Below are positions 23,237 through 34,049 of a stretch of DNA of 64,000 bases, in pieces. Origin of the DNA: Apoderus coryli (lineage: Eukaryota > Arthropoda > Insecta > Coleoptera > Attelabidae); NCBI GenBank assembly GCA_911728435.2, contig OU452205.1:8376260-8440259 (forward strand). The letters run 5' to 3'. The translations under genes were made by a program, and so were the position numbers. How positions within the stretch are numbered: position 1 is the stretch's first letter; each line of letters starts with the position of its first letter. Below the pieces are notes generated by a model. That model had not been told where the DNA came from, made no database searches, and saw only the letters and a program-made list of their open reading frames with translations.

Positions 23237-23568
23237 TTATTTATTATTCTTGAACCTTGATCTTCAATTTCTTTTATTTTTCTTTTATTGGGATGAGGTT
23301 CACAATTTTACGCAAAAATTTTTTTTTAAACTATTTCTTTAATGGTTTCATGTCATCTTTTTTTTTTCCAACGTTTCGACTAGACTCAGCCTGTCTTTTT
23401 CAAGAAATTCTTTTTTTTTTTCAATTCACAAACATTTTTTTTCCATATTCTTTTTTATTATTACATTTTCGTTTCAAGTACGACTTTGTTCAACAATCTC
23501 GAGAGATTGTAGAACAAGTTTCAAAAATTTTTTTTTGTGTAAAATTGTAAACCTCATCCCAATAAAAA
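23237..23568. mobile_element. Family B foldback nested in a transposon arm
   Basis: Ends TTTTATTGGGATGAGGTT and AACCTCATCCCAATAAAA are inverted. The left part carries TTCTTGAACC and a minus-strand ribozyme-like motif at 23368-23404 (CTTGAAAAAGAC ... GTC, GAAACGTTGG). A further palindrome at about 23489-23515 surrounds ATCTCGAGAGAT. It interrupts the right arm of the surrounding element, so it is the younger insertion. Confidence 0.65.
23368..23404 (-). ncRNA. Hammerhead-like motif, family B (5' core decayed)
   Basis: GAC/GTC stem II and GAAACGTTGG are kept but the CTGANGA core reads CTTGAAAAA. Probably inactive. Confidence 0.4.
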
Positions 23569-23741
23569 AAAGCCCTCTAGCGCACAAACCAAGCAATTTT
23601 GTATATAGATAAGTTGACCTAAATCATATTATTTTCGGCCAAGGAATTTGTGCTATTCCGTTGTACACGTCATTTCCGGACACCCTGTATAATATATAAA
23701 TATATTTTTATTGTTGGTGGGAATTTTAACAATTAGGTATA

Positions 23742-24124
23742 AGAATTGCTTGTTACATAAAGCAACAAGAATTTAAGTTATGTTGGAAATTTGTTAGCTT
23801 GTATAAGTTCTTTGAAAATGTTGGAAATTTGGGTCACACTGCCTGCCGTTCACCACTGATGAGTCGTGGATCGACGAAACGGCCGTCTGGTGAAAGCATG
23901 GTAGTGTGAAACAAATTTCAAACATAACTTAAAGTCTTGTTGCTTTATGTAACAAGCAATTCTTAAATAAAGCCTCCCTGCTAGGGGATTCGGGCGCATC
24001 TAGTGTTGGCAATAGGATATAATGGAGTTGTTACTTCTTGCCGGCCATCGTTTGTGAACTGTGTTTCACCCGGCATATTGCCTGTTCACGCTAGGTGTCG
24101 CCAAAAACATCTCTCTCTCTCTCT
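23742..24124 (+). mobile_element. Hammerhead-bearing short retroelement with 12-bp target duplications
   Basis: CAATTAGGTATA occurs at 23730-23741 and again at 24125-24136, exactly bounding a 383-bp insertion. The first half is a foldback: AGAATTGCTTGTTACATAAA at the 5' end is matched by its complement ending at 23963, with a hammerhead ribozyme at the tip. The second half (23964-24124) has no coding and ends in ATGTCGCC-like sequence, AAAAACATCTC and a TC microsatellite. The 3' segment recurs without the ribozyme at 30316-30369. Direct duplications plus a simple-repeat 3' tail indicate reverse-transcribed insertion. Non-autonomous Penelope-like elements and animal retrozymes carry hammerheads; which of these it belongs to is inference. 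Confidence 0.75.
23849..23894 (+). ncRNA. Hammerhead ribozyme, type I, canonical
   Basis: All conserved parts are present in order. Stem I TTCACCA (23849-23855) pairs with TGGTGAA (23888-23894). CTGATGA is at 23856-23862. Stem II GTCG/CGAC (23863-23866, 23872-23875) has a TGGAT loop. GAAA follows at 23876-23879. Stem III is AC/GT (23879-23880, 23885-23886) with a GGCC loop, and C23887 is the expected cleavage site. Stem I extends beyond a 5x5 internal loop through TCACACTGCC (23834-23843) and GGTAGTGTGA (23900-23909), ten pairs with one G-U, and further through GAAATTTG/CAAATTTC. Such an internal loop usually docks with loop II. No core base is changed, so self-cleavage of the transcript is likely. 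Confidence 0.9.
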
Positions 24125-24222
24125 CAATTAGGTATATCTTAAAATAATTTCTACATCTAATTAATTTTATTTGCAGTCTGAATAGAAGTTTAATTCCATG
24201 TAGTGAAGTTGACCGGGTTATG

Positions 24223-24311
24223 TCACTGATGATGGAATAGATTCCGAAATATTTCGGGGAATCTCATCTCACATACGAGTTATATAAAATAAATTTTGTG
24301 GAGTAGACGTT
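24223..24311 (+). ncRNA. Hammerhead-like motif, family A, with its 3' end block
   Basis: CTGATGA (24226-24232), T, GGAAT/ATTCC stem II, GAAATATTTC, then TTTTGTGGAGTAGACG at 24296-24311, the same terminal block as in 981-1835. Only the right half of such an element is present; GAAAC reads GAAAT. Confidence 0.45.
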
Positions 24312-25631
24312 GTTTGAATTCGAATTTCGAATAATACATTTTCGTTTTTGCGGTGAAATAGAAGTTTGAGAAATTAGTAAATTTAAACAGAGCTGATAAT
24401 TGGTTGTTGGTAATGTTAAGTCGCCTTTATAACTCCCCAAGCTAATCTGTGTAGTTAATTTCCACCGAGCAAACAAACACACAAAAAATAAAAATATTAT
24501 GAATCCTCGATTAAAAACTTAAAGTGAGTTTTCTCATTCCAGTATTAAACTATAATTCCAAATATAATCCTAAAATCGATAGCACTTATCTGCACTCTGA
24601 TTATACTCATATTACTAAATGTGACATACACCCTAAAACGACTGTTGTATCCCACCCTATTTTTCCATGTATGGCCCATTCATAATATGCACCCTCATCA
24701 CTTATATTCTAATGCCGCGTGGCAACAAAGTCTAGCCACTAAAAAGAGGGTCGTAGAAATAATCAAAAACTATAGGGTTGCTCAACTTAAATATCTGATA
24801 ATAAAACTTTGTTCTAATCGATGCGAACGTAGCACATTATTGCCAATAGAGTAATATTCAAAGATATGTTTACAACTTCACGAAAACACTTTTTTTTAAT
24901 CTCTAACTGTTAGAATTTTCAGGACGGACTTGTCGACTTCAATTTTCAAATATGTTTAGTTTGGCGATTTCTTTAATGAAATTGTTTGGTATGAAATGTG
25001 TTTGATGTTCAGCCTTCCGACGAGTTTATCCTACGATACAATAGCATCCTCAGAGAATTAAAATAGAAGACATATTGTACCCAAATAAACGAGTATCTCA
25101 AAAAAGAGTTGGATATTGGAATATGACCTGGATGCTGATAGCAAAGCAGGACATGATTGAATGTTTAAGTAATGTGTCCGTTGATAATTGGTCTCTGCAC
25201 CAACCCAGCTCTCTAAGCTTTTAATATCTAACTGGAACTTTATAGCTTGCTAAATATTAATTATCAAAATTATCGTTAGCGGTGGCTTTTATGGTTAGCA
25301 AATGTAATATTCTTATCTCCAAGTAGCTTAATATCCATTATATCTATGACGAAATATTTAGTCTCCTTCAATTATTTATTGAATAGAATGGCTGCGATAA
25401 ACGAATATATACATGTATATTACACAAGGAAACAAAAAATAAAGCTATATATCGTTAAATGTCATTAAAGGTTGAGGCAGGTTGATTCTAAATGTATGTA
25501 TATCAAATATCAAAACTGTTAAGCGTAAATTTACCCTTTAGTTTCATAGCTCTTTATTTCACTTAATCAAAGTTAGTTCAATATATTGGACAACAGCTAA
25601 AATCGCTACTTTTGTAACAAAGACCACTAAT
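24312..25631. other. No gene seen
   Basis: Contains a weak ribozyme-like trace at about 25018-25052 (minus; CTGAGGA followed by a long unpaired region). Short open frames show no recognisable domain. Confidence 0.4.
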
Positions 25632-25634
25632 TTA

Positions 25635-26272
25635 GGCCCATTCTACACGAGCCACAAAAACGCGACCGGTTAGTCGCTCAGTCGCTTGAAAATTTTGCCC
25701 ATTCTATACGAGCGTGTACACCCCGCGCCTTTGTAGCGCATATACCCGCGAGTGAAACGCGACCCATTCTAGACTAGCGACAAAACGCCAAATCTTTGTT
25801 ATGGATTCAGTACAAGTTGGGTGTATCGCTGTTCACCAATTAATGTTATTAAGTTTGTTGGCCAAAAAACGTAAAAAAAGACGTTGGTGGGTACACCCAG
25901 TTGGTGCTAATCGCCTAACTTTAGAGGTGTTTCATCTTAGCTTCGCAGAACATCGCAGATATCCTGGGAAGTTTGATCCTGGATTTCACAAATAAATCGT
26001 TCAATGTCAAACATCTTGTTTGCAAAGACACCAAGTACAACAATGATCTACAGTCCTGGACTGGTGAAGGACAAATCGGCCAGACGCTTGCAAGTAGCTA
26101 TATGTAGAATGACACGTCGGTCTCCGGCGCGCGACTTTTACTCAACCTCTTGCGACACACGACCGCAAAGTTGCCCGTATAGTACGCCCAATTAATACTC
26201 TGTGGTTTTGTGACACACGCGTGTCGCTCACAGGTAAACGGTCGCGTTTTTGTGGCTCGTGTAGAATGGGCC
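25635..26272 (+). mobile_element. PIF/Harbinger-type element, complete ends
   Basis: Ends GGCCCATTCTACACGAGCCA and its complement are part of about 36-bp inverted repeats, flanked by TTA on each side (25632-25634 and 26273-26275), the target duplication usual for PIF/Harbinger. A CCCATTCTANAC-AGC motif occurs three times near the left end (25637, 25698, 25763). The 638-bp body holds only an N-terminal scrap of the nuclease (25801-25995), so it depends on a helper. Confidence 0.85.
25801..25995 (+). pseudogene. Harbinger nuclease N-terminal fragment
   Basis: 64 residues. After an uninformative start it reads KKRKKRRWWVHPV, then EVFHLSFAEHRRYPGKFDPG and FHK. This is the pattern at the start of insect Harbinger nucleases (WWVHP--R-R-G-FH-LF-EL--YP-KFF-YFRM). 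It stops where the first strand of the catalytic domain would begin, so no DDE residues are present. It lies wholly within the 25635-26272 element. Confidence 0.6.
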
Positions 26273-26275
26273 TTA

Positions 26276-28139
26276 GGTTCGTGTCACAAGCAATTGTTTT
26301 CCAGAATACCTGATGGAGAACCATAATAAAAATTATTCGAATTAAAGTAGTTCTAAAAGGGAAAGTTTAGAATCTTAGCAGCAAGGCTTTTTTTTTTTGT
26401 TTATTAACAGAAGTTTGTCATAAAGCAAAAATCATTTAAAATAGTCTGCAAAACTAGCTCGAAAATGCAGATTTTATCGATTAATATGAGTGCGTAAATT
26501 AGCTTTTTTGGGAGTGTATACAAAAAATGTCTTGTTTTCTGATTATAGTTCAAGTGTGTTGCGAGATAATTATCATAATCATTTCGGAAAATTTGTGTTA
26601 AGAACCTAAATCCAAAAAACTGGTTCAATATTGGGAACCTAATCACCTACGTGTTTAGGTAGAAAGAATAGAATTGTGAAAATATACTGTAAATAGTTTT
26701 CCTAAATGCAAATTGCTCGTCATCATGTATTTTAAAAGAAGATGATGCAAATATCGAAATGAGTGAATATATAATGAAAGTTGCGGATAGCCCTTACTCC
26801 TTTTGTAGGTCTATATTCAGAAGGATCTGTGCGCCACTTACATACTCCCTCTGTTTTCCACACACACCTCGTCTGTCGTTTTAGAATACAGTTTTCAAAC
26901 ATTGTTTTCATTTTTAATTCTCCTTTAGGAAAAATGGTATAGGTATGTTGTTAATTTACATAAATATTGCATTAAAAGGAACTCTCATTGCCGGATAAAC
27001 GTACGAGTACTTCGAGTTATGGAAAAGCCTATACAGCCGATTCAAACGACGAAAATAAGACTTATAATGAATATTATTTATAATTTAATCGGTATATTTT
27101 TGATTAATTTTTAAATGTACAGAAATATGCAGAAAATTGCATTCATAGAAAAGATGCTTTCACTGCCGGATATTTTAATAGAAATCGTGCTTCCAAGTAT
27201 GTTTATTATTCTAGAAATGATTAGATATGTGGTTGTCACAAAGGGAATGCTCGATTTGCTTGCCTTCTGTATTTTTTGGAAGTGAAAGAGCATAGACGAA
27301 TGTTGGGTAATCTATTTATCAATATTTTATAATAATATGATCCTTAACTAGCAAAACAACATTCGATATATTGGATAAATATTTTAAAGTTTAACCAGAA
27401 CACAACGAAAAACCCGTCGTGGTGTCGAGGATAACAGATGGCTTTTGTGATGTATTTGAATTAGTTTTACATGTCATGATGAAACCGAATTATTAATCCA
27501 TGAATCTTTCGTGGATAATAGCTTTTACGGCCGAATATTTAGAATTTAGAAAAATCTACAATTTTTAAAGGAACGTCAATAACAATTCAGAACGAATCAT
27601 TACATTGTATGTTAAAGGTATATGATGAAAATATTTAAAGTGAATTAGTGTTTCTGCGAAGTCTCATTTAGTTGCAGTATTTAGGTACCTACAGCAACTC
27701 TAGCTTTTGGCAGCACGAACCGTCACTGCTCGTAAATAATTATCTTTACAAACCGTATTGAAACAGCACACCCTGTATTTTTATATGCAACATTATATTT
27801 ACATATTAGGCAATAGGTCATATTTGATAATGCAAATGTTGGACCTTTTTTTAGTATAGGAGTAATACATTATTAATTCGTAGGGGGAACAATAAAAATA
27901 TCGATTTTTCATGTCGTATTCGGGTTTTATTTAGTGAAACCGATAGTACAGGGGGCAAAGAAAAGTACAGTCGTGTCCACTAAATAAATATGTTTTTCTG
28001 AAATTTCCTAGTATTTTTTAATATAAGAACCCTCCTCCACCGGCACAAGATAACCTAACACTGAATAAGCTTTTTACAAGTATGTCTATATTATAGGTAA
28101 TAGTTCCAAATATAAATGTACAAAACTGAATCCTTTTGA
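26276..28139. other. No gene seen
   Basis: AT-rich. Overlapping short open frames on both strands have no recognised motif. ACACCCTGTATTT at 27768 is an isolated transposon end. Confidence 0.4.
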
Positions 28140-28720
28140 GGTAATTTCCAAAGACTTATCGGTACATAGTTCGGCCATAACTTGACCAATGTTCATTTTC
28201 AAAGCGTTAAGAGTTAGAGGATTGTTTGCAAATTGGTCGCCAATTCTTATCACAAAAACGTGCAACTACACGTCCGGGAAATATATTGCGCAGCAATTAC
28301 AAGCCACAAAAATGGTAATCATGTTGCTGTAGTGCTCACAATTGACGGTTTGTATAACACCCTCGTTCTAAAAAAAACAAAATACGGACCTATTATACCT
28401 CCAGACAAAATTGCGCAGCATAGAGTAACTTTGTGCTGCTTCAGATACAACTATTTTGCTTGTTGACATATCCACTCCAGAAAATTCGATGCGAAAAATA
28501 GTTATCTACGCTGTTGTTCAAGCATCCAATCAGCGTATCTTCTACGCATTGAATGATCAGGAGTCTTTAGGTATTGTGTGCTTTATTTTATAATTCAAAA
28601 TACCCTATAATGTTCCGTAAGATAAACCCAAATCCTGTGCACGATGGGTAATTGATAAAGTTGGATCTTCTGCGATACTTTCACTAAGAATGTCTTCAGA
28701 TTTCTTTACAGTGTTGCCTC
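28140..28720 (-). pseudogene. Tc1/mariner-like transposase, heavily decayed
   Basis: Read on the minus strand from 28720: SESIAEDPTLSITHRAQDLG and LSYGTL (helix-turn-helix). Traces then follow in shifting frames: ADWMLEQQR, GYVNKQN, IIGPYF, MITIF and FPGRVVARF. The end reads LTLNALKMNIGQVMAEL, which corresponds to the L--LK-NI--VI-EI tail. The order matches the transposase at 9645-10285. Many stops and shifts. The sequence upstream of 28720 within the open frame 28605-28892 does not match and is likely unrelated. Confidence 0.6.
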
Positions 28721-28729
28721 TCAAATATA

Positions 28730-29221
28730 CGATTATGTCCACCATAAACGCTCGTAATAGACGAAACCTACCCAGTAAAGAATCAGCAGTTTTTAGTAAG
28801 TGATTGTTCAACATTACACTAAACATATGACGCTCTGGATGACAATTCTGTTTTACATATCTTACTGAAAAACAGTTGCCAATCGGAACCATGACATGGA
28901 TAATCCAATACGAATTTTTTTGTTTAACAAATGCTTAATACGGATTGAATTCGCATAAAAAAAATCAATTTCTTCACCTACTTTTACTAGTTCGCTTCAC
29001 TTAGTTTAAAGTCCTTTACGATCTTGTTATATTATTTTTAATGCGTACTAAAAATGAAGATTTTAATGGATAACGGAGTAATAAAATCACTCCACTCCAC
29101 ACTTTCAGTTATAGGTACTTTTTAGATTTTAGAGATTGCAATTTATGTTAATTTAACTTACGCTATTTAGAATTTATTCCAATTCTGGTTTTAGGGTTCT
29201 AAAATTAAAAGTGTTTTATGC
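28730..29221. other. No gene seen
   Basis: Nothing recognised. Confidence 0.4.
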
Positions 29222-29906
29222 AGGGTATCCCAAGATTAACACAAATTATTTCGTTTCATTGTTGGCTAAATAACACTTTTTTGCTTCTATAAACATTACA
29301 GTGTTAATCAAATCAACTCATACGATTAATGTTTACAGATTGAGCAAAATCTGCAACTGCCATTTTATTGCAAATTTATAGTAATCTAACCAAAATCATA
29401 TGTAAAAAACCTATTCGAGGATTATTCGTCAACATTCTAAGCCCATAACATAAATATGAGTTGTAGATCAAGTTCTATTAAGACGAAATTAGCCGGGCCT
29501 CGACGGGTTCATATACACGCTGACGATCGTCGCAGTACACCTGTGTGGAGTGCCGTTACAAATTCGATGTGTGACCGTTTTGGGGTTTATAAAAAACGGA
29601 ACTTAGTTGTAGATAGCAGAATGATAATAGCGTGATAGTGAGTCCTGAAAAGCACAATAAGTCTACGAAGGCTGAAGTACACCATTCGTACACGCCGGGG
29701 GCTACAATCAGACCATACCGAGGTGTGCGAGTCGAGGACTAGAACGATTTGAAACATAACATATTTTTGGGAAACTTTTGCTTTTGTGTTTTTTTTTAAA
29801 CATACTTTTAGATTCTGTAATAGTTATCGGATTTTAAGATCTAATAAAAATCTTATTTTTGCCGCGAAAATCGAACCTCAAATTACCTTTTTATCTTGGG
29901 ACACTC
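29222..29906. mobile_element. Possible non-autonomous element with GGGTATCC-type ends
   Basis: AGGGTATCCCAAGATTAA at the left and its near complement (TTATCTTGGGACACTCT) at the right. The interior (29490-29760) is richer in GC, with no recognisable protein. Target duplication not clear. Confidence 0.4.
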
Positions 29907-30315
29907 TATTACTCCTTGCATTAATAAAATCATAATTTTAAACTAAGATTTATCCATTTTTCTTGTCACAAATAATGTTGCCGTGACAACTATTGATACA
30001 AGGTAACAGATCTCCGAGCTCAAGAATACTAAGACCAAGATGTAGAAGTTCTACAGGAAAATCAGTTCGTGGCTGATACTGATCAACTCGCAATCAATAG
30101 AGTCAATGTCATATCAAAACGATGACAAAAGCCATATACCACGATTTGCTGTTTGAATTAAAAAATGCAGATTTTTTATTAGACATATTGGCTGAGATGG
30201 GAGGTGAACCATAATAACCCGAATGATTATCCCATATGTCAATACTCAAAACTGTTAAATATGGTCAAGAGAAAAAACACATTTGTTCAGCAAGCATTTC
30301 GTAACAAAAAAGTCA

Positions 30316-30369
30316 TTTGTGAATTGCTTGTTCACACTAGATGTCGCCAAAAACATCTCGTTGTCTTTC
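30316..30369 (+). repeat. 3' end of the hammerhead-bearing element, second copy
   Basis: TGTTCACACTAGATGTCGCC and AAAAACATCTC match 24073-24117 with few differences. The ribozyme half is absent, so it is a 5'-truncated copy. Confidence 0.65.
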
Positions 30370-33300
30370 AAAAAAGTCGTTGTTTGGCGTGGTTTCACAA
30401 CTAATAATTTCATACTATTCTGAGGGAGATTTGGGAGGTTGAATTAAGAATCGATACATATAGGCGATACTTGCAATTATTAACAGTTGCAAAAAGCGGA
30501 TACGAAAGATTTGAAAACGTGATTTTTATGCAGTTCAAGAGTTTGTTATACGCAGGCGTTAATTTGGTGTTAAAGATCAGCAACATAGTTCTTTATACGT
30601 AGTAGTAGCAGTTGGTAATTTTACAACAACAAAATGGCGGTTGCATTAGCCATTTTTGGTTATCAGTGCTCTACATTAACTGAATTCCATTTTCTTTTCG
30701 TGATTAATTTGATTTGTTAAAAAAATATATAGTAATTTTGTATCCTTTACTTAATTTTGTCCTTATTTTATATCGGTTCAATTATACAAAAACAAGTTTA
30801 ATGTAATGTATTTCTTCCCTCTTGTCAATTAATCAAACTTTAGTGAATAAACACTTGGACCAACTGACAGATATTCTCACAATATCCAGTAATCACCATT
30901 TATTACTCATGGCTCTCTATTAGCCGGGAGAGCCGGAGGGTCTAGTATGAGATTGAAATATATCGAAATCAATCAATTTGAGAGCTATAACTGTGATTGG
31001 TGCTTCTCGTTTATTTGCTCGTTTTCTACCTATATCATGTGAGTTTTACTAAAATAGTCTTGAAAGAAAACTTCATACATATATTTTTTCTACAACTTTC
31101 AAACAATAGTGACATTTTTTCACCACTTCTAATTTGACAGATCATATTTCTTCGCAGAGCGGCGTGCACTAACTTTAACACGATAATAAGTACGTTTATA
31201 TTTCCTTTAATATTTAATGTTGATTTTAACATTGTATAGGCATAGAATAATAACTATAGATAAGAAGGGTCAGTAGACGCTAAAAACGGCATCGACTCGT
31301 CGCAATTCCAGCCACATTCTGGCCCACTACTATATTATACTATATCTATATATACTATAAGATACTATACTACAATAAGTGTGGCGAATTGCTTGGTCGA
31401 CAGAGAGATAAAACGTTCCGATACGAAGTGAAGTAACTGTATATTAAACTGTGGTATAGGTATATGTTGCCCAAGTTGTTTAATGTAGAAGTCATATTCG
31501 ATGCAAGCATTTATATAAAAGTTGTCATGAGCTGAGCGTGGGTGCAAAAAGGTTGATCTGTGATTCTATGATCCTATCAGAATGGACGTCTGTACCGGCC
31601 CTACCTCGATAGTGAAACTGCCAATCGGGTTCAAAAAGCCCAAAATTATTGCGTCCGTTATATCTATTGACTGCGACAAGATCATATATGACAGCGGAAG
31701 TGTTTGACAATCAATGACCGAATATCTGTGCATTAGGCTTGTATTATCCATAAAATAATTGAAACCCAAGCTCCGGGATACTTAAATTCGAAGCTTATAC
31801 CTAGGACTGTCATTCTTGATCGTGATCTGAGCATGTTGATCAACGTAGCTTTTCATACCAAATCCCTGCATTATACAATTCTTTTCCACGGGTATTCAAT
31901 CGCTATCGCTGAGTACTTCTAAGTCAACAGTGAAAGGCTGGTAGTTGGTTGAGTAGAATAGATTAAGCTAGACTGCGGCAAGGGATAAAAAATATAAGTA
32001 ATTATTTCAACCCTGGTGAAACCCAAATAGCCACTCAAATATAAATTTTATTTTATTTAGTCGATTTGAAATAAAAAATATATAACAGAGAATTATAATA
32101 TTCCAAAGCGTTTTGGAATGATGATTTATTTTATCGATATAGGGAACTAATTACGAAAATTTAAATCAGTACATATTTATATTGGAAACTAAACGAATAT
32201 AAGTAGTTTTTATGTGGAATTGAATTTATTGAACAAAACACACAGAAACCATATAACAAACGACATTACACCAGCTGCGAGGACGTTTGGCTTATCGGAC
32301 TATCCGATCCGAGCAAATAAAAAAGGGTACAAATTAATCAGGGTCGTACTATTTAAGTTTCAAACGACGTGTAATCGACTTTTCCAAAATATTATTATAT
32401 TATGTAATTAGATTGGTATAAATAGAGTATACATTCTCTGTTCAAATAAAAAGGCACAACGACGTCTCTTCAAGATTATTGACTTACATAATCATTAAAT
32501 ATATGTGTTTGTCATAATATTTGTAAGCTTTTCTTAGATAATTCCACAAAAAAAAATGGTCGGGTGAACAAAACTTAAGCAGAGAGCATTTATTTGTCGC
32601 CTGGATTACATGAAATATTTCTTTAAAGTTTAATTAATTTATAAATGAACATTTGAGCCAAGCGTGAAGCTGTATTAACTGAATCGTTATTTATTATTGA
32701 ATGATGATGATGATGAAAAAAAAAACTTTATACATTTTTGATTATTATATATATGATTATGTATGTAACATTTCTTTAAACAGTCTTGAAGTAAAGTAAA
32801 TGTGACAGAGAGGTAAAACATTCTTAGTGATATGCAAACGTCTAATTTTAAAAAATATATCACAATATCATTTGTAAATAACATGCGCATTAACTATTTA
32901 TTCATCCAGTCCCGTAAAGGTCGCTGAAATTTGACGTCAACATGATTAATTATCGACTAACACCATGCTGAGATTTATCAAGGCTAAAGTTTCCATTTTT
33001 CTTGAAGAGAAATGCGTGTTCCAGAAATACCTATTATCTGCCAATAACTATAGATGCTTCTGAAATGTAGGTCAAGTGTATAAGATTATATATAGGCTCA
33101 CATTTGGCATTCAAACCTTTTCAAATTTGCTGTAGTAAAGCTATTTCTAAATGGAATAAGCTTTATAGGCAAGCAATATCTACGACTATAATCGCTATAA
33201 TGTATATAAAATAATAATAGTAACGAGATGCAAAACATACATAGGATTATATAGTTTCCGCACTGGACAAATCAAATTAATAGAATATTAAATTTTGACC

Positions 33301-33384
33301 AGCATTTCTTTTCGTTTTTTACCAAAATTAACTAATTTACCTCAGAACTTATAAAAAGATTGTAATATCTTTTTAATACATCCT
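30370..33384. other. No gene recognised
   Basis: Open frames at 31365-31769 (minus, three overlapping) look unusually well kept but match nothing I know. A short GAT repeat lies at 32701-32715. No terminal repeats seen. Confidence 0.35.
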
Positions 33385-33517
33385 TATATTGATTTTTTTT
33401 TCTTGAGTAATTTAGGTTCACAAAATTACTTGAACTTTTAAGTAAATTTTGGTTTTATTTCATGTCATATACATACAACGTTTCGACAACTCCATTTATG
33501 TTGTCTTCCTCAGGTAC
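33385..33517 (-). mobile_element. Family B ribozyme-like element
   Basis: On the minus strand the ribozyme-like motif (33473-33517) is followed by ATATGACATGAAATAAAACC and ends near GTGAACCTAAATTACTCAAG and an A-rich tail. The same order is seen at 54590-54713. Confidence 0.6.
33473..33517 (-). ncRNA. Hammerhead-like motif, family B, well preserved
   Basis: GTAC, CTGAGGA, an extra A, stem II GACAAC/GTTGTC (six pairs, 9-nt loop), GAAACGTT, GTAT. Stem I pairs GTAC with GTAT (one G-U). ACGT is self-complementary in place of stem III. Confidence 0.6.
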
Positions 33518-33599
33518 TCTACAAAATTATTTATAATATAAATGGATGCTGATGATCTCAAGCTTTTGTCTCCTATTATAGCTCATATTATGAAAATTG

Positions 33600-34040
33600 T
33601 TCTACACTTCAGGACGCGTTGCGACTTGAGTTGGTGGTGCGATCATAACCGATTCCCATGAACAAGCTCTTGAGTCCATCCAGAAAAAATTCCTCAAGCA
33701 TTTAACTTATAGGCTGGGGGTGATGGCCTGGGAAAGATGGGGTGATGGGCTGGGAAAGATCACGAGCTGCTGATTGTTAGATTTGATGTGAACTCTCTTC
33801 AGCGGCGTCGAATGATGCAAGCTTTGTACGGGATTGTACATAATTTGGTTGATTGCCCATTTCTTTTGGGTAACTTCCGCATGCCCAGAATGTGTTCAAG
33901 ACTATATTGAGGCCTCCAGATCCAATGTACTTATGCGCGAAGTCCTGTTTATTTTGTGTGCTCAGTTTTTAATCGTTTTTGATTTTTTTGTCAGTCCTTT
34001 GTTAACTATTTTAAGACGTATTTTGAATAACTAATTTTTT
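33600..34040 (+). pseudogene. LINE reverse transcriptase 3' end, broken
   Basis: In changing frames it reads HEQALESIQKKFLKHL, then FDVNSLQRRRMMQALYGIVH and NLVDCPFLLGNF. This is the C-terminal region of Jockey/CR1-like reverse transcriptases (ES-Q-RFL-YL ... L-L-SLR-RR-----FL-KLL-N-IDCP-LL). The start of the catalytic domain is absent; a typical 5'-truncated copy. Several stops interrupt it. Confidence 0.55.
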
Positions 34041-34049
34041 GTTTGTATT

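Larger units (their letters stand above)
21804..23687. mobile_element. TA-flanked long inverted-repeat element with nested insertions
   Basis: Ends CAGGGTGTCCGGAAATGACG and its complement, flanked by TA on both sides, as expected for Tc1/mariner-type targets. The arms extend for about 400 bp (21804-22200 against 22920-23687) with moderate divergence. The centre is occupied by a hairpin element (22207-22748). The right arm is interrupted by a foldback (about 23233-23568): the arm sequence is continuous if that piece is removed. No transposase is present, so this is a non-autonomous element. Confidence 0.8.
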
